64,000 nt of DNA from Streptomyces tendae (GTDB lineage Bacteria > Actinomycetota > Actinomycetes > Streptomycetales > Streptomycetaceae), in the NCBI RefSeq assembly GCF_008632955.1, contig NZ_CP043959.1:3844001-3908000 (forward strand), read 5' to 3'. The position numbers were made by a program, and so were the translations under genes. Below the pieces are notes generated by a model. That model saw only the letters and a list, made by a program, of their open reading frames with translations. It was not told the DNA's origin and ran no database searches. Below, piece after piece: positions 26,701-34,278 of this stretch. Position 1 is the stretch's first letter. Each line of letters begins with the position of its first letter.

Positions 26701-26724
26701 TCAGAGAAAGAAGAAGTGGCGCAT
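26701..26724 (-). CDS. Leader peptide MRHFFFL
   Basis: Eight-codon reading frame ATG-CGC-CAC-TTC-TTC-TTT-CTC-TGA preceded by GTGGGGGC, 62 bp upstream of the ABC-F start. Short Phe-rich uORFs before ABC-F and other ribosome-targeting resistance genes are an established ribosome-mediated attenuation device in actinobacteria. Drug-stalled ribosomes on the leader would expose the downstream gene. Too short for statistics, but position, start context and Phe run agree. Confidence 0.7.
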   Translation of the reverse strand: MRHFFFL

Positions 26725-26733
26725 GCCCCCACT

Positions 26734-27375
26734 CTAACAAGACGAGTCGTCTCGTCTCCAGCTGTTTCCGTCGGCCCTGCGCCGACGGTGCGCCGCCGCC
26801 TTGGCGTTGTTGCCGCAGCGCCGCATCGAGCACCACTGGCGGGACCGGCCCGCGGCCGGGTTGAGGTAGAGCATCCGGCACGACTCCGACGCGCACATGC
26901 CCAGCCGCTCCCTGCGGGACGCGTCGGACACCAGCCCGGCCAGGTCCCGGGCGACCACCGACAGCAGGGCGTCCTCGGTGAGCGGCAGGCTGCCCGGCGC
27001 CGGACGCACCCCCTCCGGCGTCCATTCCAGCCGGGCGACCGGTGCCTCGAAGGCGGCCAGCTCGTTGACCAGGGCGATCGACGCCGGAGAGGGGCGGTGC
27101 CCGTCCAGCACCGACGAGGCGATGTCGAACGCCGCGTCCCGCAGGGCGTGCAGTGAACGCAGCAGCGCTTCCCCCGCACACCCGGGTGCCGGGGTCAGCC
27201 CCACCCCGCGGCACCACGCGCCGAGCCGCTCGACGTCCCCCATCCGCTCCACCGGAGCGACGGGCCTGCGCCCCACGGTCGCCACGAGATTCAGCGACAG
27301 CGATCCCGCGTCGAACCGGAGGTCCCGCACCCGGGCGGTGACTCTCGTACGCGGTGCTTGCGGCACGGCTCCCAT
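26734..27375 (-). CDS. CGNR zinc-finger domain protein (ABATE-type regulator)
   Basis: 213 residues from ATG 27375, chosen because GGGAGG lies twelve bases upstream; an ATG at 27396 would overlap that site. Residues about 5-130 match the N-terminal ABATE-like domain (LRFDAGSLSLNLVATVG, ALLRSLHALRDAAFDIA). Residues about 165-200 form the zinc finger (CASESCRMLYLN, RQWCSMRRCGNNAKAAAHRRR) with two Cys pairs and the CGN-type signature. Proteins of this type are presumed DNA- or RNA-binding regulators of stress responses. It ends 10 bp before the leader peptide of the ABC-F gene, so it may sit in the same transcript and influence it. Confidence 0.82.
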   Translation of the reverse strand: MGAVPQAPRTRVTARVRDLRFDAGSLSLNLVATVGRRPVAPVERMGDVERLGAWCRGVGLTPAPGCAGEALLRSLHALRDAAFDIASSVLDGHRPSPASIALVNELAAFEAPVARLEWTPEGVRPAPGSLPLTEDALLSVVARDLAGLVSDASRRERLGMCASESCRMLYLNPAAGRSRQWCSMRRCGNNAKAAAHRRRRADGNSWRRDDSSC

Positions 27376-27422
27376 GAGGCGATAGTAACCTCCCATACGG
27401 TTATCAAGGGAGACGGGTGGCC

Positions 27423-28352
27423 ATGCGTATCGCGGTTGTCGGAGCGGGTGGGGTCGGCGGTTACTTCGGGGCGCGACTGGCCGCCGCGGGGCACGAGGTG
27501 ACCTTCGTGGCGAGGGGACGTCACCTGGAGGCCGTGCGCGGCTCCGGGCTGCTGGTGCGCAGCCCTCTGGGGGACGTCCGTACCCCGCCGGGCTCCGTGG
27601 CCGGGGCGGTCACGGAGCTGGACTCCGCGGACCTGGTCGTCGTCGCCGTGAAGCTCTGGGACACCGAGGACGTCGCCCGTCAGCTGGCCGCGTCGAAGCT
27701 GGCCGGCACTCCGGTGCTGTCGCTGCAGAACGGCGTGCACAAGGACACCGTCCTCGGCCGCCACCTGCCGCCGGAGTCCCTGCTCGGCGGCGCCTGCTTC
27801 ATCTCCGCCTTCATCGAGGAACCGGGGGTCGTCCGGCACAACGGCTCCCTGCAGCGCATGGTCTTCGGCGCCCGCCGTCCCGAGCAGGAGTCCGTCGCAC
27901 GCCAGTTGCTCCAGGCCTGCGTCGACGCGGGCATCGACGCCGAGCTGAGCGCCGACGTCGACCGCGTGATCTGGGAGAAGTTCGTCTTCCTCGTCGGCCT
28001 GTCCGCCACCACCACGGCCGTCCGGCAGCCCCTCGGTGTCGTCCGCTCCGACGAGCGGTCGCGCGTGCTGCTGCGGGAGGTCATGGAGGAGGTCGTGGCC
28101 GTCGCACGGGCGTCGGGGGTGGCGCTCGCCGACGACTTCGCCGAGCGTCAGCTCGCCTTCTGCGACACCCTCCCCGCGGACATGACGTCCTCCATGCACA
28201 ACGACCTGGAGCACGGCCACCGTCTCGAACTGCCGTGGCTCAGCGGGGGAGTGGCCGGCCTCGCCGCCGAACTCGGCGTCCCGGCACCCCGCAACCGCAC
28301 GGTCACCGACGTCCTGTCCCCGTACGTCCTCGGCAAGCCGTCCGGCGCGTGA
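27423..28352 (+). CDS. 2-dehydropantoate 2-reductase family protein (ApbA/PanE-like)
   Basis: 309 residues from ATG 27423; a GTG six bases earlier (27417) is an equally readable alternative. N-terminal Rossmann NADPH site MRIAVVGAGGVGGYFGARLA, then VAVKLWDTEDVA and LSLQNGVHKDTVL, as in ketopantoate reductases. The C-terminal helical domain contains WEKFVFLVGLSATTTAVRQP, including the catalytic Lys of WEKF, and LPADMTSSMHNDLEHGHRLEL with the S-M-x-x-D motif that binds ketopantoate. In bacteria with several copies, some serve other 2-keto acids, so a strict role in pantothenate synthesis is not assured. Divergent from the CGNR gene. Confidence 0.88.
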   Translation: MRIAVVGAGGVGGYFGARLAAAGHEVTFVARGRHLEAVRGSGLLVRSPLGDVRTPPGSVAGAVTELDSADLVVVAVKLWDTEDVARQLAASKLAGTPVLSLQNGVHKDTVLGRHLPPESLLGGACFISAFIEEPGVVRHNGSLQRMVFGARRPEQESVARQLLQACVDAGIDAELSADVDRVIWEKFVFLVGLSATTTAVRQPLGVVRSDERSRVLLREVMEEVVAVARASGVALADDFAERQLAFCDTLPADMTSSMHNDLEHGHRLELPWLSGGVAGLAAELGVPAPRNRTVTDVLSPYVLGKPSGA

Positions 28353-28427
28353 CCGCCGGGCGGTGAGCCGTCCGATGCGTGACGGCCGGGCGGGCCGTGG
28401 TGGGACCGTGGGCCGGTCGTCCGCCGC

Positions 28428-29516
28428 TCATCCGGCCGACGCGCGGTTGCGGCGGACGGACGACCAGAAGGCCGCGCCGATGAGGGTGACACCGATCAGC
28501 CCGGTGACGATGTCGTTGATCTCGTACCGGATGCTGACCAGCAGGACGAGGGCCAGGGCGCCGATCGCGTAGTGCGCGCCGTGCTCCAGATACACGTAGT
28601 CGTCCAGCGTGCCCTGCCGCACCAGGTACACGGTGAGCGACCGGACGTACAGGGCACCGATGCCCAGGCCGAGCGCCATCAGCACGATGTCGTTGGTGAC
28701 GGCGAAGGCGCCGATGACACCGTCGAAGGAGAACGACGCGTCCAGCACCTCCAGGTAGAGGAACGTGAAGAAGGCCGCCCGGCCCGCCAGGGCGCCCACC
28801 GGACGGCCCCCGCCTCCGTCGCCCGGCTGCGCGGCGTCCTCGCCGCCCTCCTCCTTGGCCAGCCGGCCCTCGAAGAAGCCCGACAGCCCGTGCACGACCA
28901 AGTAGGTGATCAGTCCCGCGACACCCGAGACCAGCACCGTCTGCGCCTTGTCGGCATGGCTGCCGCCGTGCTGGTGGGCCTGGGTCGCGAACGTCATGGA
29001 CGTGACCAGCAGCACGACCAGGGCCACGCAGACCGACAGCAGGTCGACCCTGCCCAGCTTCGCCAGGGGCCGCTCCACCGGGCCGAGCCACTTGATCTCC
29101 CGGTCCTCGAGGATGAAGTCGAGGAAGATCATGAGCAGGAACATGCCGCCGAACGCGGCGATCGACGGGTGCGCGTCGGTGACCAGCTCCTGGTAGCGGT
29201 CCTTGTCGGTGAGCGCCAGATGGACCGCCCGGTGCGGCGCCAGCCGCGCGCTCACCGACACGATGAGCACGGGGAACAGCAGCCGCATGCCGAAGACGGC
29301 GATCAGGATGCCGATGGTCAGGAAGATCCGCTGCCAGAAGGCGTTGAGCTTCCGGAGGATGCCCGCGTTGATCACCGCGTTGTCGAAGGACAACGAGATC
29401 TCCAGCACGGCGAGGATGGCGACGATCCCGAGCGCCGTCCAGCCGTCGTACAGCACCCCGCCCGCCAGGCCGACAGCCGTCACGGCGAAGGCCCAGCGGA
29501 ATGTCCTCAGCAGCAC
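28428..29516 (-). CDS. DUF475 / TerC-related integral membrane protein
   Basis: 362 residues from GTG 29516 with GGGAG ten bases upstream. Eight or nine TM helices. The two hallmark acidic membrane motifs are visible: VLEISLSFDNAVINAGIL in the first half and EVLDASFSFDGVIGAFAV in the second, an internal duplication typical of TerC/DUF475 proteins thought to move divalent metal ions (Mn2+). An acidic Gly-rich loop (AKEEGGEDAAQPGDGGGG) separates the halves, and a His-rich lumenal segment HQHGGSH may touch metal. The role is inferred from the family. Confidence 0.87.
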   Translation of the reverse strand: MLLRTFRWAFAVTAVGLAGGVLYDGWTALGIVAILAVLEISLSFDNAVINAGILRKLNAFWQRIFLTIGILIAVFGMRLLFPVLIVSVSARLAPHRAVHLALTDKDRYQELVTDAHPSIAAFGGMFLLMIFLDFILEDREIKWLGPVERPLAKLGRVDLLSVCVALVVLLVTSMTFATQAHQHGGSHADKAQTVLVSGVAGLITYLVVHGLSGFFEGRLAKEEGGEDAAQPGDGGGGRPVGALAGRAAFFTFLYLEVLDASFSFDGVIGAFAVTNDIVLMALGLGIGALYVRSLTVYLVRQGTLDDYVYLEHGAHYAIGALALVLLVSIRYEINDIVTGLIGVTLIGAAFWSSVRRNRASAG

Positions 29517-29760
29517 GCGGCACGCTCCCTTCTCCCTCGCCGCACCACGGACGACGGATTCGGCTCCAGTGCCCCCTTCGGAGACGTCCGTAACGCGGAC
29601 ACCCCGGACTTCCGCCGATCACCGGTACACCGTCACCCCCCACGGTCCCGCACGCTCGGCCGGTGTCGGCGGCCTGGGCGCACGACGTCATGACGGCACG
29701 CCAGGTTCACCTCGGCCGGGCGGGGGACCGGCGCACGCCACGATCCACCCGGGACACCTC

Positions 29761-29793
29761 AGGGAGGCCCGGGGGATACACCCGGGCCTCCCT
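29761..29793 (-). terminator. 13-bp perfect hairpin after the oxygenase operon
   Basis: AGGGAGGCCCGGG (29761-29773) pairs with CCCGGGCCTCCCT (29781-29793), loop 7 nt, 18 bp past the reductase stop. Confidence 0.8.
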
Positions 29794-29811
29794 CGGAGGA
29801 CGCCGCGCGGG

Positions 29812-31341
29812 TCAGCGCCCCTTGCGGCGCGCCAGTCGGCGGAATGCCCGGACGCTGCCGCTGGGCGTGGGCAGACGGCCCGCCACCGCGTCGTCCAGCA
29901 GGGAACCGACCGTCTCGGTGGCGCACACCCGGTTGGCACCGATCCCGCCCGAGGCGCCCCGCTTGACCCAGCCGACGACGTACGTGCCCGGTCTGCCGGT
30001 CACCCTGCCGCGCTCGTTCGGCACGGTTCCGGCGGCCTCGTCGAACGGCAGCCCCGCCAGCGGCACCCCGCGGTGACCGACCGCCCGCAGGACCAGTCCG
30101 GCCGGTATCCGGGCCTCACCGCTGTCGCCGGAGACACGCACGGCACGGACCGCCTCGTCCCCGCACACCTCCGCGGGCGCGGAGAGGAAACGGAACACGA
30201 TGCGCCGCCGGCCGTCCGTGCCCGGGGGCAGGGTCCAGTCGACGGTCTCCCGTGGCAGGCCCTCCAGCGCCGCGGCCTTGTCGTGCGGTGCCGCCACGTC
30301 GATCGCCGCGCCGATACGCGGATCGTGGTCGTCGACCAGCAGATCCACGCCGGGCAGGTGCTTCAGGGCACGCAACTCGCTGCGGGTGTACGCCGCGTGC
30401 TCCGGACCGCGCCGCCCGAGCACCACCACCTCGCGCACCTTGCTGCGGCGCAGTTCCGCCAGTGCGTGGGGAGCGATCGCGGTCCCGGCGAGGGACCGCG
30501 GGTCCGACACCAGCAGCCGTGCGGCGTCGAGCGCCACGTTGCCGTTGCCGACCACGACGACCCGTGCCGCCGACAGCGCGAACGCGTCCGGGGCGAGGTC
30601 GGGGTGCCCGTTGCACCAGGCGACGAACTCGGTCGCGGAGACGCTGCCCGGCAGATCCTCGCCGGGGACTCCGAGCCGCCTGGCCTCCGTGGCGCCGACG
30701 GCGTAGATCACCGCGTCGTGGTGGGCGGCGAGTTCGTCCGCCGAGACGTCGGTGCCCACCTCCAGGCCCAGGCACAGGCGGACCCGGGGATGCGTGTGGA
30801 AGCGGGCGAAGCTCTCGCCGACCTTCTTGGTGGCCGGGTGGTCCGGTGCCACCCCGTACCGCACCAGTCCGCCCGCCACCGGCAGCCGGTCGACCAGGGT
30901 GACCTCGGCGCGGGTGTGCAGCAGCAGGTCCCTCGCCGCGTACATCCCGGCCGGGCCGGTGCCGACGACCGCGACCCGCAGCGGCCCGAAGTCCGGCGGC
31001 AGTACCCGGTCGAACGACGGCGCCCCCCAGTCGTGGAAGACCGGTCCCCGGTCGGTCCGCTCCTCCTCGGCGACGGGGCGGGCGCCCTCGCCTTCGAAGT
31101 ACGCCGCGTTGATATGCGCGTACTCGCGCTGCCCGCCGGTCAGCCGCTCGACGGGGTGGATGGCGTCCACCGGGCATGCGTCCGCGCAGGCGCCGCAGTC
31201 GATGCAGGTCTTGGGGTCGATGTGCAGCATCTCCGTGCTGCCGAAGGCGCGTTCCTCCGGTGTGGGACGGATGCAGTTGACCGGGCAGACCGACACACAG
31301 GTGGCGTCGTTGCAGCAGGTCTGGGTGATCGCGAAGGCCAT
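29812..31341 (-). CDS. Ferredoxin-fused FAD-dependent ferredoxin--NADP+ reductase (FprB-type)
   Basis: 509 residues. Residues 1-70 form a bacterial 7Fe/8Fe-type ferredoxin (CCNDATCVSVCPVNCI and CIDCGACADACPVDAI), so electrons pass internally. From about 115 the FAD Rossmann site reads RVAVVGTGPAGMYAARDLL, then GGLVRYGVAPDHPATKKV, the NADP site VVVVGNGNVALDAARLL, and the C-terminal GWVKRGASGGIGANR conserved in adrenodoxin-reductase-like FprA/FprB enzymes. It transfers electrons between NADPH and ferredoxin clusters. The stop of the upstream AurF-like oxygenase lies 46 bp away in the same direction, so this is very likely its redox partner. Confidence 0.9.
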   Translation of the reverse strand: MAFAITQTCCNDATCVSVCPVNCIRPTPEERAFGSTEMLHIDPKTCIDCGACADACPVDAIHPVERLTGGQREYAHINAAYFEGEGARPVAEEERTDRGPVFHDWGAPSFDRVLPPDFGPLRVAVVGTGPAGMYAARDLLLHTRAEVTLVDRLPVAGGLVRYGVAPDHPATKKVGESFARFHTHPRVRLCLGLEVGTDVSADELAAHHDAVIYAVGATEARRLGVPGEDLPGSVSATEFVAWCNGHPDLAPDAFALSAARVVVVGNGNVALDAARLLVSDPRSLAGTAIAPHALAELRRSKVREVVVLGRRGPEHAAYTRSELRALKHLPGVDLLVDDHDPRIGAAIDVAAPHDKAAALEGLPRETVDWTLPPGTDGRRRIVFRFLSAPAEVCGDEAVRAVRVSGDSGEARIPAGLVLRAVGHRGVPLAGLPFDEAAGTVPNERGRVTGRPGTYVVGWVKRGASGGIGANRVCATETVGSLLDDAVAGRLPTPSGSVRAFRRLARRKGR

Positions 31342-31387
31342 GGTCGTCCGCTCCGCTGAGGGCCCGGTGGGGGCAGGCTGTACGTGG

Positions 31388-32302
31388 TCAGATGAGGTGG
31401 GCGCGCCGGTAGAAGAACAGCGCGGGCCGGGTGAGCAGTCCGACGGAGGAGAGGAACTCCATCAGGCCCGAACAGCTCGCCCGGACCATGGACTTGTGGT
31501 GTTCGTTGGCCTGGGCCTCGCGCAGCGCGCGCTGCTCGTCCAGGCCGGCGTTCGCGTACACCTTGCGGTTCACCATGCTGGTGACGATGACGTACGCGGC
31601 GATCGCGATCATCACCGCGTGGATCCGGCGCCGCACGCGCCCGGCCCGGGCGAGGTGCTTACGGGTCTCCTCGCGGGCGAACATCATGTGCCGCGATTCC
31701 TCGACGACATGGATGTTGTTGATGGTGCGCACGAACGGCACGACCCGTTCGTCACGCATCCAGTCGCGCTGCATCACGTCGAGGACCTCCTCGGCGACCA
31801 GGATCGCCGCGTAGGCGGCCTCGCCGAAGGCGGTGGTCTTGAAGAGCCGGCCGAGTTCCACGGCGACCCGGCGCGGGCGGTAGGCCGGCGCGCCGAGCTT
31901 CTTCGCGCCGCGGGCGAACATGATCGAGTGCCGGCACTCGTCGGCTATCTCGGTGAGCGCCCACTGGAAGGTGTCGTCCGTGGGGTCCTTGGAGTAGATG
32001 TCCCGCAGGATCATCTGCTGCAGGATCATCTCGAACCAGATGCCGGTGCAGGCGACGGACGCCGCCTCCTGCCGGGTCAGCTCCTTGCGCTGCGCGTCGG
32101 ACATCTCGTCCCAGTACGCGGTGCCGTAGAGCGTGCTCCACTCCGGGCTGGCCCCGTGGAAGTCCTTGTCCAGCGGGGTGTCCCAGTCGACCTCGGTGAG
32201 CGGGTCGTAGGAGAGCTGCGCGGACGAGTCGAGCAGCCGACGGGCCACGTCGTCGTCCGCGGGCTGATCCGGGTGCTGTGCCCGGGAGGTGGTGAGGGCC
32301 AT
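31388..32302 (-). CDS. AurF-like non-haem diiron oxygenase
   Basis: 304 residues from ATG 32302 with GAGGAGG upstream. All-helical ferritin-like protein with the diiron ligands of the AurF/CmlI p-aminobenzoate N-oxygenase family: GIWFEMILQQMIL, EIADECRHSIMFARG (E-x-x-x-H), AAILVAEEVLDVMQRDWM, and VVEESRHMMFAREE (E-E-x-R-H). A hydrophobic helix AVMIAIAAYVIVTSMVN near residue 235 may associate with the membrane. Family members oxidise arylamines, lipids or peptidyl substrates with electrons from a reductase. The downstream gene supplies exactly such a reductase. Substrate unknown; no biosynthetic neighbours are present. A TTACC dyad lies in its promoter. Confidence 0.85.
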   Translation of the reverse strand: MALTTSRAQHPDQPADDDVARRLLDSSAQLSYDPLTEVDWDTPLDKDFHGASPEWSTLYGTAYWDEMSDAQRKELTRQEAASVACTGIWFEMILQQMILRDIYSKDPTDDTFQWALTEIADECRHSIMFARGAKKLGAPAYRPRRVAVELGRLFKTTAFGEAAYAAILVAEEVLDVMQRDWMRDERVVPFVRTINNIHVVEESRHMMFAREETRKHLARAGRVRRRIHAVMIAIAAYVIVTSMVNRKVYANAGLDEQRALREAQANEHHKSMVRASCSGLMEFLSSVGLLTRPALFFYRRAHLI

Positions 32303-32704
32303 GCCGGGGCCTCCTCGAGTCGAGTCCGTACGCCATTACCACGGGTAACCCGCTTGCTGACGAACTGTATAGCAACACGCCCCGGGTTCCCAGCCCCCTG
32401 GCACCGTCATGCGACAGACGGCACACGACACCGGCACGGCGCCCGCCGGTACGGGTGGGGAACGGGCGTGCGAAATACCGCCGTTACGGCCAAGGGGTGT
32501 GCGGGGCTCAGGGGCACGGATCGGCGCCCGGTCGTCCGCACAGGGAGTGCCGGAGCATGCCGGACACGGGCCGGTGGACACGGACGCGTCCCACGTGTCG
32601 GACGTGCGGCCCGCGGTCGAGCGGCACGGCAACTACCGCCCCCGGTACGCGGTGCGCGTGCTCACGCGCGCACCTCACCCTGCTGTGGTGCCGGGCACCG
32701 GCTC
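32303..32704. other. Long intergenic region upstream of the oxygenase operon
   Basis: 402 bp; the part next to the oxygenase carries its promoter and the dyad at 32336-32348, with a TATACA hexamer (minus strand, near 32370). The rest is the 3' side of the DUF4139 operon. No gene seen; a + strand frame from 32409 has no family features. Confidence 0.5.
32336..32348 (-). promoter_or_regulatory. TTACC-ACG-GGTAA dyad in the oxygenase promoter
   Basis: Perfect 5-bp arms around 3 bp, about 35 bp before the AurF-like start and downstream of a TATACA-like -10. The position would suit a repressor. Arms are short, so the call is tentative. Confidence 0.45.
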
Positions 32705-34273
32705 TCAGAGACCCGAGACCTTGCTGCTCGCCGAGATCTCGTAGACCAGGGTGACCGTACGGCGGCCGCCCGGTGGGAGCGGGACGTCCCAGCGGGCGAT
32801 GCCGTCCGGGTCCACCGCGGCCGGTGCGGGGGAGCAGGCGTCCTCGCGCAGCCGTACCTCCACCGCCGAGACCTCCGACACCGGGATACGTTCCCGGACG
32901 GCGACGACCCTGTCGTCCCGCTCGTCCGGGGCGGAGAAGCGGGACAGGTGCAGACGGACGGTCCGGGTGAGCACGGTGCGCTGGGTGAGGCCCGTGGTGT
33001 CGCGGGTCTCCTCCGTCTCCCGTACGACACGGTGGTCGTCGCGGCTGCCGAAGGCCAGCTCCACGGGCGCACCGGGGGCGGTGAAGTCCAGCGTGCCGCG
33101 CCCCACGAAGCCGCTGCCCCGGACGAGGTCCACCGGTCCGGCCAGCAGCGCGTGCCCGGACCGGTTGTCGCACCGCACCACCTGGGTGACCAGCGGGGAC
33201 AGCTCCGGCGCGCAGGCGTACTCACTGCGCGCGGTGGTGGTGAAGGAGGACACCGGTATGCGGTGCGCGCGGCCGTCGGCGGGCACCGAGACCGGCGCCG
33301 GCGCGTGCAGGACGCGTACCTCCCCGCCGTCGTCCACGCCCGGCAGCCCCTGCACGGGGACCGGCCCGAGCTCCGCGATCTCCTCCTCCCGCAGGTCCAC
33401 CCGGACCGTACGGCGCTCCTCGGCCGTGCGGTCCTGCAGCGTCAGCCGGTCCTCACCGAGGCGTGGCGGTTCCGTGGCCGCCGAGGAGCGTGCCGTGGAC
33501 AGGGTCAGCCGTACGCCGGACCAGTCCTCGCCCGTGCGCTGCCAGACGATCGCCTCCGTGGCCAGGGTGAGGTCGTCCCCGTCGAGCACGGCCCGGTACG
33601 CAGGCCGCCACAGCGCGCACGGCGTGAGATGGCTCAACCGCAGCCCGGCCCGCCCCGCGACGGACGCCTCGACGGTCAGCTCGACATGGCCGACCAGCTC
33701 GGCGGGCTCCGTCTCGGCCAGGGCGAGGGCCTGCTCCGCCTCCGCCGTCTCACCGGACACGGCCGTCAGCCGCGCCTCCGCCTCGCGCAGTTCCTCGGCC
33801 CGCGTCTCCCGCTCCCGGTCGACCCGGTCCAGTTCCCGCGACCAGCGGTCGCGTTCGGTCTCGCCGAAGCCGGCGCCCTCACCGATCTCCCGCAGCAGAT
33901 CGGCGGCGAGCCGGCCGAGCGCGTCCCCGCGCGCCCGCAGCCGGTCGCGCCGCTGCTCCAGCTCCAGCCGCTCCTCCTGCAGGGCGGCGGCACGCCGGCG
34001 CAGCGGGGAGTCGTCGGCGGCGGGCCCCGGTCCGCGTGGTGTCCAGGCGCGCACGATCCGCGTGTCGAGGACGGTCACCGGGAAGTCGGCCGTCAGCTCG
34101 GCGTGCAACGTCCGGTCGACGGCGAGGGCGCTGACGGGTCCGAGCCGCAACCGCTGCGTACCGGCGCGCAGTTCGAGCGTGGCGGTGCGCTCCACGTGCG
34201 CGCGGTCCTCCGTGCAGGTGACGGCGGTGACGGGAAGGGGGATCGGGGCGAGCGGCTCCGAAGACGTGGACAT
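32705..34273 (-). CDS. DUF4139 / mucoidy-inhibitor-like protein A
   Basis: 522 residues, no signal peptide. N-terminal DUF4140-type beta domain (VTCTEDRAHVERTATLELR), then a long charged coiled coil (about 90-190; LQEERLELEQRRDRLRARG, WSRELDRVDRERETRAEELR), then the DUF4139 beta domain (ALWRPAYRAVLDGDDLTL, RTGEDWSGVRLTLSTA) to the C-terminus (VTLVYEISASSKVS). It resembles bacterial MuiA-like proteins of uncertain role. It starts 5 bp downstream of its paralogue's stop, so the two are an operon and probably co-translated. Confidence 0.82.
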   Translation of the reverse strand: MSTSSEPLAPIPLPVTAVTCTEDRAHVERTATLELRAGTQRLRLGPVSALAVDRTLHAELTADFPVTVLDTRIVRAWTPRGPGPAADDSPLRRRAAALQEERLELEQRRDRLRARGDALGRLAADLLREIGEGAGFGETERDRWSRELDRVDRERETRAEELREAEARLTAVSGETAEAEQALALAETEPAELVGHVELTVEASVAGRAGLRLSHLTPCALWRPAYRAVLDGDDLTLATEAIVWQRTGEDWSGVRLTLSTARSSAATEPPRLGEDRLTLQDRTAEERRTVRVDLREEEIAELGPVPVQGLPGVDDGGEVRVLHAPAPVSVPADGRAHRIPVSSFTTTARSEYACAPELSPLVTQVVRCDNRSGHALLAGPVDLVRGSGFVGRGTLDFTAPGAPVELAFGSRDDHRVVRETEETRDTTGLTQRTVLTRTVRLHLSRFSAPDERDDRVVAVRERIPVSEVSAVEVRLREDACSPAPAAVDPDGIARWDVPLPPGGRRTVTLVYEISASSKVSGL

Positions 34274-34278
34274 CTGTG

